Origin: Arthrobacter alpinus
GTDB taxonomy: Bacteria > Actinomycetota > Actinomycetes > Actinomycetales > Micrococcaceae
Assembly: GCF_001445575.1 (NCBI RefSeq)
Contig: NZ_CP013200.1
Coordinates: forward strand, 1,860,001 to 1,924,000
Length of the DNA stretch: 64,000 nucleotides
Direction: 5' to 3'
Position 1 is the first letter of the stretch, and each line of letters starts with the position of its first letter. The notes under the pieces were generated by a model that was given only the letters and a program-made list of their open reading frames with translations, did no database searches and was not told the DNA's origin. Position numbers and translations under genes: made by a program. Below, piece by piece: positions 28,421 through 37,346 of the stretch.

Positions 28421-28493
28421 GGCCCCATCGTATAGCGGCCTAGTACGCTGCCCTCTCACGGCGGTAACGCGGGTTCGAATCCCGCTGGGGTCA
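28421..28493 (+). tRNA. tRNA-Glu (anticodon CTC)
   Basis: A 73-base cloverleaf. The acceptor GGCCCCA pairs with TGGGGTC (one G-U), with A as discriminator. The anticodon is CTC in the loop CCTCTCA, and the T arm is GCGGGTTCGAATCCCGC. It follows tRNA-Gln by 92 bases and is probably in the same transcript; CCA is not encoded. Confidence 0.95.
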
Positions 28494-28498
28494 CAAGC

Positions 28499-28531
28499 AA
28501 GGCCGGAAACCTACGGGTTTCCGGCCTTTTT
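28499..28531 (+). terminator. terminator after tRNA-Glu
   Basis: AAGGCCGGAAACC pairs with GGTTTCCGGCCTT around a short loop and runs into TTTTT. It closes the tRNA-Gln/tRNA-Glu transcript. Confidence 0.88.
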
Positions 28532-28562
28532 GCTTTAAAGGCCGTCTCGTCGCTTTGGCCGC

Positions 28563-28599
28563 TAACCCCTAACCCCTAACCCCTAACCCCTAACCCCTA
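28563..28599. repeat. tandem heptamer TAACCCC, about five copies
   Basis: Five perfect consecutive copies of the 7-base unit TAACCCC (GGGGTTA on the other strand) lie just beyond the tRNA terminator. The sequence resembles eukaryotic-type telomere repeats, but here it is a short internal array between a tRNA gene and a converging membrane-protein gene. G-quadruplex folding of the G-rich strand is possible. Confidence 0.8.
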
Positions 28600-28627
28600 T
28601 GCGGGCCCTCTATTGCCAGAAGATCCA

Positions 28628-29326
28628 CTACGCCCTCTGTCGCCGCTCCGGATCAACCCTTCGGCCTGTTGTGTGATCGTATACGGTTGCACCGACTGTC
28701 CCAACTGGAGTTGCTGCGGGCGCATGTGGTCTATTGTCAACCGCTTCCTGCCTAATATTTGACGCCTCCGGCAGCGCGTTCACCGCCGGCCGCAGGGGGA
28801 TGTTTGCCGCCAATGCAAGAACGGCCAAGAGTGCAAAGAAGTGTAATGCAACCATGGCGCCCCGAGGGGTTGTGACGGCCAAGTCCCCACCGCCGATGGA
28901 CCAAGAAGAGAGGGACCACAAGGGGACGATGGAAAGGGCCATCCCACTACAGAGCACTCGGAGCCATACATGTCCGCGCCCGGACATGGCATAAGCACCG
29001 GCCAGACCAATCGCCGTGACGGCAATGGCGCCGCCGCCCATCCCCGTGGTCACAAGGGTTTGGACAGCCCCTGGCATGGCCAGGGCACCAACTGGCAGCA
29101 AGAGGGGAGCCAAAGCCAGTTTTCGCCAGTGACGCCGCCCGCCGTCGCGACGAAGCACCTCCGCCCATCCCAGTAGTGAGCCGACAACCACGGCCGGGGC
29201 CACAAGGGCACCCAAGGTCCCCATCCAGGTGTACGTGGACTCAACACCGGCCAACTCAGACATGTAGGCGCGCAGGCCCCCTGCCCAGGCCAGCCCGCCC
29301 ACTGCGCCGATCACGATGAGCCTCAT
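28628..29326 (-). CDS. hypothetical polytopic membrane protein
   Basis: 232 residues with about six hydrophobic segments spread over residues 1-185, then a polar tail of about 45 residues. I do not recognise the family. The start overlaps the stop of the upstream membrane-protein gene by four bases (ATGA), so both belong to one operon. The LuxR-type gene divergent from that operon is the likely regulator. Confidence 0.75.
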   Translation of the reverse strand: MRLIVIGAVGGLAWAGGLRAYMSELAGVESTYTWMGTLGALVAPAVVVGSLLGWAEVLRRDGGRRHWRKLALAPLLLPVGALAMPGAVQTLVTTGMGGGAIAVTAIGLAGAYAMSGRGHVWLRVLCSGMALSIVPLWSLSSWSIGGGDLAVTTPRGAMVALHFFALLAVLALAANIPLRPAVNALPEASNIRQEAVDNRPHAPAATPVGTVGATVYDHTTGRRVDPERRQRA

Positions 29327-30003
29327 GACTGCGCTACGTTTTCACTATTTATTGCCTCGGATTCCTGCAGTACAGAAGTGTCGCCGCGCCAAAGGATCCA
29401 CCCCAGCAGGGCGAACAGGAGCATCCATCCACCAAGCGCGATCCGTCCGACGAAGCTCGGGCCCATCAGGGCTGGCAACACCGGAACAAACACGTAAATC
29501 CCGAGCACCAGGGGCAGTATCCTCTTAGTGCCGGACCAGGCGCCACTCTTGATGACTCCAATCCCGCCAACTACCAAGGCAGCACCGATGGCGATTGACA
29601 GGATGCCGTAGGCGGTCAGAACCGCCGTATTCAACGGATCACCCGTGACGGTGTCCGCAGCTGCAATGGCAATAAATTCCAGAACTGCCAGACCCAGCAT
29701 TGATGCTGTTGACATCCGCAGGCCGGCGCGTGCAAGTCTCGAACTGCCTACGGCCGGGGTCCAGAGCAAGGCTACGAGGAGTGCTGCAAGGATGAAGTGC
29801 TGCAATCCGAAAAACAGCTGGATCATGGTGAACCCCATGCCATTGAATGGGTAACTAAACACCTCGGCGGGCACAGTGGGCGGGTAATAGATCAGCAGGG
29901 CAGCAGAGGCTACCCCGGCAAGCGCGGCCCAGAATCCGGCTGCACCAATGAGCCGGATGGTATTGACTCCCACGCGGTAACTGCTGGCATTAGACGTGGA
30001 CAT
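29323..30003 (-). CDS. hypothetical polytopic membrane protein
   Basis: 226 residues from the ATG at 30003, with AAAGGA eight bases upstream. About six membrane segments are seen (for example MIQLFFGLQHFILAALLVAL). No catalytic motif is recognised. It is the first of two coupled membrane-protein genes and is divergent from the LuxR-type regulator with 131 bp between. Confidence 0.77.
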   Translation of the reverse strand: MSTSNASSYRVGVNTIRLIGAAGFWAALAGVASAALLIYYPPTVPAEVFSYPFNGMGFTMIQLFFGLQHFILAALLVALLWTPAVGSSRLARAGLRMSTASMLGLAVLEFIAIAAADTVTGDPLNTAVLTAYGILSIAIGAALVVGGIGVIKSGAWSGTKRILPLVLGIYVFVPVLPALMGPSFVGRIALGGWMLLFALLGWILWRGDTSVLQESEAINSENVAQS

Positions 30004-30134
30004 GAGATTTTCCTTTGTTCAATCCTGCTCTTTGCGGCTCCGTCGCCGTATGCCTCCATGCTGATCGAGTCCGGCCGTCAGGACATCCGTGGAACCACCT
30101 ATTGCACCACCTACTTCCGGTATACGCTGAGCTC

Positions 30135-31700
30135 ATGTTCATCTGGAGTGATGCAGTGGCACCCGAACTCAGGCACGCACTTCACGCAGCCCATGTAGCA
30201 ACGGCGCACCGCGACCACCCAAGGGCCTGTGCCCATTTGGAAACGGCACTTCAGCTGTTTGTCCAAGATCCGGCCTCCCCCATCCGTGAACTGGATTTGA
30301 TTCTGGAATTGGCCCGCAGCCGCTTCCGTGCCGGCAACATCGCATCTTCATGGGCGGCCGGCAACACCGTGGCGGATATTGCTCGCGAGAGCGGTGACGG
30401 GCTCGCTATGGCTGATGCCGCCGTCGTCCTTCATGGCATCATGGCCCCGGACGTTCAAGCCCAAGTACATGCCCTGTGTATTGAGGCCCTGGCGCTGGTG
30501 GGTAACAAGGACCCGCTGCGGCACAACCGGCTACGCTCCCAGCTGGCAGCAACAAGCAGCATCTGGGTGGGCGAGAGCTACTTTGACCTTTCTCCGGACT
30601 CAGCAGTACCTTTCCTAAGCCCCGAAGACCCCGAAGGCGCATTTCTCGCGTTGCTGGCCGCTCATGCCCAATATCTTGGTTGCGCGCATGTCAGGGACCG
30701 GCTTGAACTTGCCGACGCGGCTGTGGCGCTGGGGAGGCAGGAGGGAAACGACGAGTATCATGCGTGGGGACTGCTCTGGCGCATCGAGGCGCTGCTTCAA
30801 TTGGGGCAGCTGGTGGAGGTTAGCGCCGAGTTTTTGGTGCTCACCAGCGTTGCCGAACGCCTCCGCGAAGTTCTGTGGAGCTGCAGGATTGAACTTCTCC
30901 ACGGTGTCCTGCTCCATTTAGAGGGCAAGTACGACGAAGCTCTGGTTCACACAGAGCGGGCCAGAGAAATCAGTCAGAACAGCGGAGATGAAGCTGTTGC
31001 CTTTGTCCACCTGGTCATGAGCATCAGCATTGCCATAGTGACAGGGGAAGGACTGGCGTTGGCCGAGGAGGCCGTGCGTCACCGTTTGGATGGCCTGCCA
31101 TATTCTGCCAAAGGATGGCTCGTGGCGGTCCTGGCTGCCAGTGGAAAAAATGAGGAGGCCAAGGCGCTGTGGAAAGCCGTGGCTCCCCATATCCATGAGT
31201 TTCCCCGACGCGCACCGGAATGGATTATTGCAAACGCCACCAATGCCCAGATGTGTGTGCAGTTCCGGGACCACGCCACAGCGGAAATCCTGTACCTTGA
31301 GCTGCTGCCGTTCGAAGGACTGCTGGCCTCGGCCGATGCCCAAACCCCGTCCTCGGCACCTGTGGCCCACTATCTGGGACTTTTGGCGCGGTTGCTCGGA
31401 AAGACAGCGGCAGCAGAGCAGCATTTCCATAATGCACTCCAGTTGGCTGAAAGCATCAACGCCGCTCCATTCGCCGCGCTGGCCCGCCAGGAACTCGCCA
31501 GGCCAGGGACTGGGGAGCGTTCCTTGTCAAATCGGGAAGCGGAGATCACTGCCTTCGTGGCCACCGGCCAGACTAACCGGTCAATCGCACAAGCGCTGTT
31601 CCTCTCTGAACGCACGGTGGAACACCATGTGAGCAATATTTTGCGCAAGTTGGAACTACCTTCGCGTTCTGCAATTGCCGCTTGGCAGGCATCCCAGTAA
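30135..31700 (+). CDS. LuxR-family regulator with helical-repeat N-terminal region
   Basis: 521 residues from the ATG at 30135; an upstream TTG start would run into the divergent promoter region. The C-terminal 60 residues are a LuxR helix-turn-helix: LSNREAEITAFVATGQTNRSIAQ through RTVEHHVSNILRKLEL. The long N-terminal region is alpha-helical and TPR-like (for example LHLEGKYDEALVHTERAREIS), with no Walker ATPase, unlike full MalT/LAL proteins. It may sense a ligand or partner through these repeats. The divergent membrane-protein pair is the probable target. Confidence 0.85.
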   Translation: MFIWSDAVAPELRHALHAAHVATAHRDHPRACAHLETALQLFVQDPASPIRELDLILELARSRFRAGNIASSWAAGNTVADIARESGDGLAMADAAVVLHGIMAPDVQAQVHALCIEALALVGNKDPLRHNRLRSQLAATSSIWVGESYFDLSPDSAVPFLSPEDPEGAFLALLAAHAQYLGCAHVRDRLELADAAVALGRQEGNDEYHAWGLLWRIEALLQLGQLVEVSAEFLVLTSVAERLREVLWSCRIELLHGVLLHLEGKYDEALVHTERAREISQNSGDEAVAFVHLVMSISIAIVTGEGLALAEEAVRHRLDGLPYSAKGWLVAVLAASGKNEEAKALWKAVAPHIHEFPRRAPEWIIANATNAQMCVQFRDHATAEILYLELLPFEGLLASADAQTPSSAPVAHYLGLLARLLGKTAAAEQHFHNALQLAESINAAPFAALARQELARPGTGERSLSNREAEITAFVATGQTNRSIAQALFLSERTVEHHVSNILRKLELPSRSAIAAWQASQ

Positions 31701-31714
31701 TGGCCGTGAGACGA

Positions 31715-31746
31715 ACGGCGGCTCTCCCCAGGTGAGTCGCCGCCGT
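31715..31746 (+). terminator. possible terminator hairpin after LuxR-type gene
   Basis: ACGGCGGC and GCCGCCGT form an 8-bp stem with a 16-base loop just after the stop, without a T tract. The rest of 31701-31962 shows no gene. Confidence 0.4.
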
Positions 31747-31962
31747 CGACCATTAACAGGTGGGGTGTCTTGACGATGGTGAAAGAACCGAAGGAGCTGT
31801 GACGGCGCGTGCTGCCAACTTCGCCGCCGGATCCCCGCTTTCGTCGCTAGGAAATATGGCGGATGCTGTGAGGACTTATTTGCCGGGCTGCCGCGCACAC
31901 CTGCTTAGAATGTCCTCTGATTGTTCCCGCCACCCCGGCTTTGCCCGATCAAAGAATTCCCC

Positions 31963-32286
31963 ATGAAACGCCGCAGTCCTGCCGCCCCCTTGCTTCTTCC
32001 CTTCAATACCTTCGGAATCTACTCGATCGTTTGGTACGTCAAGACCAAGATCGAAATGAATGCTCGTGGCGCAGGCATCCCCACCGCATGGCTGTTGCTG
32101 GTGCCGATTGCGGACACCTGGTGGGTGTGGCGATTCGCGGTTGGTGTGGAGGGAGTGTCAGGGATGAGCAGGCATGGCGCGTTCTGGCTCTTATTGCTGC
32201 TGGGTCCCATTGGCGCTGCCGTAGTGCAGAGCAGCCTGAATACTTCCGCTGTTGGCGGCGGTACACGGCTGAAGGCCGTCTACTAG
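31963..32286 (+). CDS. DUF4234-like small membrane protein
   Basis: 107 residues. It opens with a polar run, then PLLLPFNTFGIYSIVWYVKTKIEMN, a layout typical of DUF4234 proteins (hydrophobic segment, I-Y-x-x-x-W-Y, then a short polar loop). Two more hydrophobic segments follow (WLLLVPIADTWWVWRFAVG; FWLLLLLGPIGAAVV). Function unknown. It stands alone between two terminators. Confidence 0.72.
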   Translation: MKRRSPAAPLLLPFNTFGIYSIVWYVKTKIEMNARGAGIPTAWLLLVPIADTWWVWRFAVGVEGVSGMSRHGAFWLLLLLGPIGAAVVQSSLNTSAVGGGTRLKAVY

Positions 32287-32310
32287 GCCCAACAGGGAAC
32301 CTCCGGCCCC

Positions 32311-32345
32311 ACAATGCCCCCGACTCGTTAGATCGGGGGCATTGT
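32311..32345. terminator. hairpin terminator after DUF4234 gene
   Basis: ACAATGCCCCCGA pairs exactly with TCGGGGGCATTGT around a 9-base loop. It is followed by CGTGCC rather than a T run, so efficiency is uncertain. Confidence 0.65.
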
Positions 32346-32454
32346 CGTGCCAAGAAACCTTCCAGCAGTGCCGAGCCGCCACTGATACAACCCTCGGCAC
32401 AACAATTCCGCACCGGAACACCGCCAATGTGCCGAGTTTAGGCGCCGGGCTGGC

Positions 32455-34296
32455 ATGATAAGGCTTGTGAACCCCACCGATTCGAGTTACCCCGGCAGCG
32501 ACCGCGCCAGCCATGCAGCTGGCAACGGAGCCGGCGCTACGCAGCAAGATGCCGCCGTCGAGCTTCTTGAGCAGGTACGCACAGAGCTTGCCACACTGAC
32601 GTTGCCCCTAGTGCTGCCCGGCGCGGAGGAAGCCCGCACCACAGCCGCCAACGCCCTCGGCCAGCTGGATGACTACATCCTGCCGCGTTGGCGCAGCTTG
32701 GACGCCCCACTGTTGGCAGTGGTGGGCGGCTCCACGGGCGCGGGAAAATCAACGCTCGTCAACGCCTTGGTAGGCCACCCCGTCACACGGTCCGGCGCCA
32801 TTCGCCCCACCACGCGCCAGCCCATCTTGCTCCACCACCCGCAGGATGCGGACTGGTTCACCTCCAACCGGGTGTTGCCCACCTTGAGCAGGGTGCACGG
32901 TGAGCTGGTCAAGGCGAACACTCCGGCCTCGCGCGCCGGCGCCGCCCCGGACGCGGGCGCCATGACGTCCCTGGTCCTCGTTGCAGATCAGGCCGTGCCG
33001 CAAGGCGTGGCGATCCTTGATGCTCCAGATGTGGACTCAATTTCCGATGACAACCGCCAACTGGCAGGGCAACTCCTGGCCGCCGCGGATCTCTGGCTCT
33101 TCGTCACCACCGCTAACCGGTACGCCGATGCCGTGCCGTGGAAACTCCTCCTGGACGCCGCCTCGCGCGACATCACTGTGGCCATCATCTTGGACCGTGT
33201 CCCGCCCGGCGCCGAGCAGGAAATCGCTGATGATCTCCACGCCATGCTGAACCGCGAGGGGCTTGCCGGCGCGCAACTATTCGTGGTTCCCGAGGCCACT
33301 CTCAACCAGCTCGGCATGCTCCCGCCGGAGTCTGTGCAGCCCATCAACGCCTGGCTGGCCAACATCAGTGAGGACGCCACCGGCCGCGCGGAGATTGTCC
33401 GGCGCACCCTCAACGGCACCGTGCGTTCCCTCTCGGAGCGGCTCACCGTTCTCGCCCAAGCTGTTCAGGACCAGCACGATGCCGGCAACCAGTTGGGCGA
33501 AGACGTCCAGGCTGCCTTCGCAGACGCCGCGACGAGGATCGGCCAGTCCACCAGCGACGGCACCCTCCTGCGCGGAGAAGTACTGGCGCGCTGGCAAGAT
33601 TTTGTGGGAACCGGTGAATTCTTCCGGGCCTTGGAAAGCAATATTGGCCGCTTCCGCGACAGGATCGGGGCGTTCTTCAAGGGCCAGCCGCCACCCGCAG
33701 TCAAGGTTGAATCAGCCATTGAAACCGGGCTGCAGGCGGTCATCGTTGATCAAGCCGCCCGCGCAGCCGAGGACGCAGATCAGCGCTGGCGGGCAGATCC
33801 CGCCGGCCGCCAGCTCCTGGGGCTCGATGACCTCTCAGGGGTCACCGCAGATTTCCCGGCAGAAGTGGCCGCAGAGATCCGGGCCTGGCAAGGTGAAGTG
33901 CTGGCGCTCATCCGTTCTGAAGGCGCAGCCAAACGCTCCCAAGCCCGCTGGCTGTCCTTCGGCGTCAACGGGCTCGGGGTCATCCTCATGATCGTGGTCT
34001 TTTCTTTCACTGGGGGACTGACGGGAGCCGAGGTGGGCATCGCAGGAGGTACCGCCGTCGTGGGTCAAAAACTGCTTGAAGCCATCTTCGGCGAGGATGC
34101 TGTGCGCCGGCTGGCCAAGGAGGCCAAAACCGCTCTCGAGAAGCGTTGCGCCAGCCTCCTGGACGGTCAGCAACAGCGATTCTTGGACAGGCTCGCTCCG
34201 GCGCAGGCCGATGCGAAGCGCCTTGATGAGCTCGCTACGCGCCTAGGAAGCCTAGGAAGCCTTGGAAAGCTCGGCACGCAAGGAGGCAAGGCATGA
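32455..34296 (+). CDS. dynamin-like GTPase (first of a pair)
   Basis: 613 residues from ATG 32455; a GTG at 32467 is also possible. The GTP-binding P-loop is VVGGSTGAGKSTLVNALVG (near residue 90), a switch threonine is in IRPTTRQPILL, and the G3 equivalent is AILDAPDVDS. The canonical G4 is not obvious. A helical region follows, with one hydrophobic segment near residues 500-525 (GLGVILMIVVFSFTGGL) and a helical tail. The layout suggests a bacterial dynamin-like membrane-remodelling protein. The next gene is a second GTPase overlapping by four bases, recalling paired dynamins DynA/DynB of Streptomyces. This link is by architecture only. Confidence 0.82.
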   Translation: MIRLVNPTDSSYPGSDRASHAAGNGAGATQQDAAVELLEQVRTELATLTLPLVLPGAEEARTTAANALGQLDDYILPRWRSLDAPLLAVVGGSTGAGKSTLVNALVGHPVTRSGAIRPTTRQPILLHHPQDADWFTSNRVLPTLSRVHGELVKANTPASRAGAAPDAGAMTSLVLVADQAVPQGVAILDAPDVDSISDDNRQLAGQLLAAADLWLFVTTANRYADAVPWKLLLDAASRDITVAIILDRVPPGAEQEIADDLHAMLNREGLAGAQLFVVPEATLNQLGMLPPESVQPINAWLANISEDATGRAEIVRRTLNGTVRSLSERLTVLAQAVQDQHDAGNQLGEDVQAAFADAATRIGQSTSDGTLLRGEVLARWQDFVGTGEFFRALESNIGRFRDRIGAFFKGQPPPAVKVESAIETGLQAVIVDQAARAAEDADQRWRADPAGRQLLGLDDLSGVTADFPAEVAAEIRAWQGEVLALIRSEGAAKRSQARWLSFGVNGLGVILMIVVFSFTGGLTGAEVGIAGGTAVVGQKLLEAIFGEDAVRRLAKEAKTALEKRCASLLDGQQQRFLDRLAPAQADAKRLDELATRLGSLGSLGKLGTQGGKA

Positions 34297-35903
34297 GCCG
34301 TCACCGCGAAAGTCGCGCCGAATCCACGCTGGACCGCCAGCTGGCCGCCCTGAATGTTGCCCGCGAATTGGGCGAGGGACGTCTGGACGACGCCACACTT
34401 GAGAACGTCTACGGTGTCCTGGAACGCGCCACATCCCGCCGTTCGCTGAGCGCCGATCACACGGTGGTGGGCTTCTTCGGGGCCACCGGCAGCGGGAAGT
34501 CCTCGCTGTTCAACGCGGTCTCTGGCGCGGATGCCGCCCGGGTTGCCGTGCGCCGGCCCACCACCAGCGAGCCGCTCGCCATGATCTGGGGGATGGAGGG
34601 CAGCGCGCCACTGCTGGACTGGTTGGAGATCGCCGACCGCCGCGAGGGTCAGGCCGTTAACGGTCTGATGGACGACGCCGGAGGGTTGGTCCTGCTGGAT
34701 CTGCCGGATTTCGATTCGGTCCAGTTGAGCAACAGAGCCATTGTGGAACGCTTGGCCGGGCAGGTGGATGTCTTGGTGTGGGTCTTGGATCCGCAAAAGT
34801 ACGCCGATGCCGCCATTCACAACGATTTCATCCGGGCCTTCTCAACCCACGCAGACGTGACACTGGTGGTCCTTAACCAGATCGACAAGCTGGATCCCGC
34901 CGAGGTCAAACCGGTACTGGAATCGCTGGCGTCCATTCTGGATCGGGATGGGCTCCCCAACGTGAAAATCTCTGGTGTCTCGGCAACCACGGGCCAAGGC
35001 GTCCCGGAGTTGCGTGCCAGGATTGCCACCGTGGTCAGGGCCAAGGCCGCCAAATCTGCACGGCTTGCCGCGGACGTTGCCGTGGCCGGTCAACGCCTGA
35101 CGGAGGCCGCCGGTGATGGCGAAGCCGCCGGGGTTCACCAGCAGGATCGCAAGGCGCTGGCCGCCGGTTTAGCCAAGGCCGCCCACGTGGAAAATGTGGT
35201 TTCTGCAGTCCGTGCCTCGTACAAGCTGGATGCCACCAAGCAGACCGGCTGGCCGGTGACGCGCTGGATTTCACGCTTCCGGAAAGATCCGCTGCGGCGC
35301 CTGAGCTTGCGCCGCGAGGGTTCCGCCGAGGTAAACCGGACGTCGTTGCCTTCGGCAGGGGCGGCCGAACAAGCCCAGCTGGATTCAAGCGTTCGCGACT
35401 TCGCCGATGCCGCCAGTGCTGGGGCTTCCGGGCCGTGGCGGGCATCCATCCGGGCCGCCGCACGCAGCAACCGCGCCGAGCTGCCCGACGCGCTGGACCA
35501 AGCCGTTGCCGGGACCGATCTCAAAGCCAACACCCGTGCATGGTGGTGGCCGGTGTTCGCCGTGATTCAGTGGCTGGCGCTGCTGGTGGCTGTGGGTGGA
35601 TTGGTCTGGCTGGGCGTTCTCGCCGCTCTGGGCTACTTCCAGATGCCTGTTCCGGAGGTGCCCAAGGTGGAGGGCTGGCCGTTACCCACGCTGATGGTGC
35701 TGGCTGGGGTGGTGCTGGGTATTTTCCTGGCCATCACTAGCAAGTTCCTGGCGGCTGCAGGGGCTGGCGGCAGGGCGTCTGCTGCCCGGAGACGGCTGCG
35801 TGAGAGCGTTGCGCTCACCAGTGAGACGCTTGTGGTGGACCCCACGGAAGCCGAGATTGCGCACTTCCGGGCGTTCCAGCAAGCTCTGGCCGACACCCGC
35901 TAA
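34293..35903 (+). CDS. dynamin-like/50S-binding-type GTPase with C-terminal membrane anchor
   Basis: 536 residues. The P-loop is VVGFFGATGSGKSSLFNAVSG (near residue 58), with switch region VRRPTTSEPLAMIW, G3 LLDLPDFDS and G4 VLNQIDKLD, all well formed. A helical middle follows, then two membrane segments near residues 415-445 and 465-485. Its start overlaps the previous GTPase gene, so the two are translated together and probably form one membrane-bound system. Cell process unknown; candidates are membrane remodelling at division or under membrane stress. Confidence 0.85.
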   Translation: MSRHRESRAESTLDRQLAALNVARELGEGRLDDATLENVYGVLERATSRRSLSADHTVVGFFGATGSGKSSLFNAVSGADAARVAVRRPTTSEPLAMIWGMEGSAPLLDWLEIADRREGQAVNGLMDDAGGLVLLDLPDFDSVQLSNRAIVERLAGQVDVLVWVLDPQKYADAAIHNDFIRAFSTHADVTLVVLNQIDKLDPAEVKPVLESLASILDRDGLPNVKISGVSATTGQGVPELRARIATVVRAKAAKSARLAADVAVAGQRLTEAAGDGEAAGVHQQDRKALAAGLAKAAHVENVVSAVRASYKLDATKQTGWPVTRWISRFRKDPLRRLSLRREGSAEVNRTSLPSAGAAEQAQLDSSVRDFADAASAGASGPWRASIRAAARSNRAELPDALDQAVAGTDLKANTRAWWWPVFAVIQWLALLVAVGGLVWLGVLAALGYFQMPVPEVPKVEGWPLPTLMVLAGVVLGIFLAITSKFLAAAGAGGRASAARRRLRESVALTSETLVVDPTEAEIAHFRAFQQALADTR

Positions 35904-35922
35904 ACCCTGGGGCGGTTTCGTT

Positions 35923-36454
35923 TTAGGCGAGCATGGTGTCGCGGCACTTGATGAGGGTGCGTAGGTTGCGGGTGGTGGTTGTACTTTTGTAGCGCGGCTT
36001 GGCGGAAAGCTTGCTGAAGGGTTGTCCAGAGTGCCCCCGGCCGCGGCTGGCCAAGCGAGTGCTTCGGGGCTGAGCCTGGCCAGTTCGACGCCGGGAATCT
36101 CACCGCCGTGCCGCGCCAACTCATCCAAGGTGGCAGGGTCTGAGGAGAGCGTGACATAGCTGTGGGTGGAGGCGTCGTCGGCTGGGTAAGGGCAGGCCTC
36201 GATGATGGCTTCCAGTGTGGGCAGGTCGATGACCACCACCCACGCGTCGTAGCCGAAGCGCGCACGCAGCAGCGTCTCCACCATGGTTTTCAGTTCCCCT
36301 GCGGTGACCTCGGCGGAGCAGACAACGTTTCCTGAGGCCAGCAGCGTCCGGGGCTTGGTCAGGGGAGGACGGCCAGTGCTGCGCGGAGGTCGGCCATTTT
36401 TAAATTGATGCCTCCAACATTGATCCCGCGAAGGAAAACAGCATATTTGGTCAT
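35923..36454 (-). CDS. DUF1697 family protein, probable two -1 frameshifts
   Basis: The true start at 36454 reads MTKYAVFLRGINVGGINLKM, the signature opening of DUF1697. The frame breaks at the G run 36362-36365. Adding one base continues LTKPRTLLASGNVVCSA, the next family motif. A second break at the G run 36019-36021, when filled, gives NPFSKLSAKPRYKS and an ending RNLRTLIKCRDTMLA. The corrected protein is 177 residues. Function unknown for the family. The gene converges on the GTPase pair with about 20 bp between. Confidence 0.8.
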
Positions 36455-36519
36455 GCGCAAACACTACCCGAGACCGGGCTCACAGGCCGAAGACTATGAA
36501 GCTGCGGACGGTTAACGCC

Positions 36520-36554
36520 AAACGGTGCGCCACTCCAGGAGTGGCGCACCGTTT
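36520..36554. terminator. hairpin downstream of the iclR gene
   Basis: AAACGGTGCGCCACTC pairs exactly with GAGTGGCGCACCGTTT around CAG (16-bp stem). It lies after the end of the iclR gene (minus strand). There is no clear T tract on either side, so a terminator role is likely but not certain. Confidence 0.6.
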
Positions 36555-36611
36555 GAACGTAATGGAACGCAGGCGTCGCGGGGAAAAACAGCTAGGCCTG
36601 GCTCAATGTGG

Positions 36612-37331
36612 CTACACAGCGCTCTTGCGCAGCGCCTCGGTCAGAATGCGGGATGCATTGCACACGATCTCGGCGTGCAAACGGCCCGGCTGGCGGGTCA
36701 GGCGCTCAATGGGGCCGGAGATGGAAACAGCGGCAATGACCCGGCCGGAGGGGCCACGCACCGGGGCTGATACCGAGGCGACCCCGGGCTCACGCTCGCC
36801 GAGGGACTGACCCCACCCACGGCGTCGCACGCCGGCCAGAACGGTGGGGGTGAAGCGCGCATTGTGCAGGCCCTCCAGCAAACGCTCGTGGTCTTCCCAT
36901 GCGAGCAGCACCTGTGCGGCGGAACCGGCCTTCATGGTCAGCTGCGTGCCCACAGGAATGGTGTCGCGCAGACCAATGGGCCGCTCGGCGGAGGCCACAC
37001 AGACGCGAGAATCTCCTTGGCGGCGGAAAATCTGGGCACTTTCACCGGTAGAGTCCCGCAATTGCAGCAGGACGGGGCCGGCGGCAGCAATGAGCCGGTC
37101 TTCGCCAGCCGCCGAAGCCAGTTCAACGAGGCGGCTGCCGAGCACAAAACGGCCCTGCATGTCGCGGCTGACCAGCCGGTGATGTACCAAGGCTAGTGCC
37201 AACCGGTGCACTGTGGGCCGGGCCAAACCGGTGGCTGCAACAAGCTGTGCCAGGGTTGTGGGGCCAGCTTCCAGTGCATCAAGCACAAGAGCCGCTTTGT
37301 CAATGACGCCAACGCCACTAGAATTGTCCAT
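36612..37331 (-). CDS. ltbR: IclR-family regulator of leucine synthesis (LtbR/NdgR type)
   Basis: 239 residues. The winged helix covers residues 10-65 (GVIDKAALVLDALEAG, TLAQLVAATGLARPTVHRLALAL). The IclR effector domain follows, with GESAQIFRRQGDSRVCVA and the late motif VSISGPIERL. It is divergent from leuC with an operator-like palindrome between them. In C. glutamicum LtbR controls leuB, leuCD and trp genes, and NdgR does similar work in Streptomyces; the shared motif before leuB here supports the same job. Direct binding and its effector are inferred. Confidence 0.9.
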   Translation of the reverse strand: MDNSSGVGVIDKAALVLDALEAGPTTLAQLVAATGLARPTVHRLALALVHHRLVSRDMQGRFVLGSRLVELASAAGEDRLIAAAGPVLLQLRDSTGESAQIFRRQGDSRVCVASAERPIGLRDTIPVGTQLTMKAGSAAQVLLAWEDHERLLEGLHNARFTPTVLAGVRRRGWGQSLGEREPGVASVSAPVRGPSGRVIAAVSISGPIERLTRQPGRLHAEIVCNASRILTEALRKSAV

Positions 37332-37346
37332 GTAATGATATTACCG

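Noticed and set aside
28563-28599. TAACCCC repeats as a CRISPR array or true telomere
   Set aside because: Units are 7 bp without spacers, and unique sequence continues on both sides, so neither a CRISPR nor a chromosome end fits.
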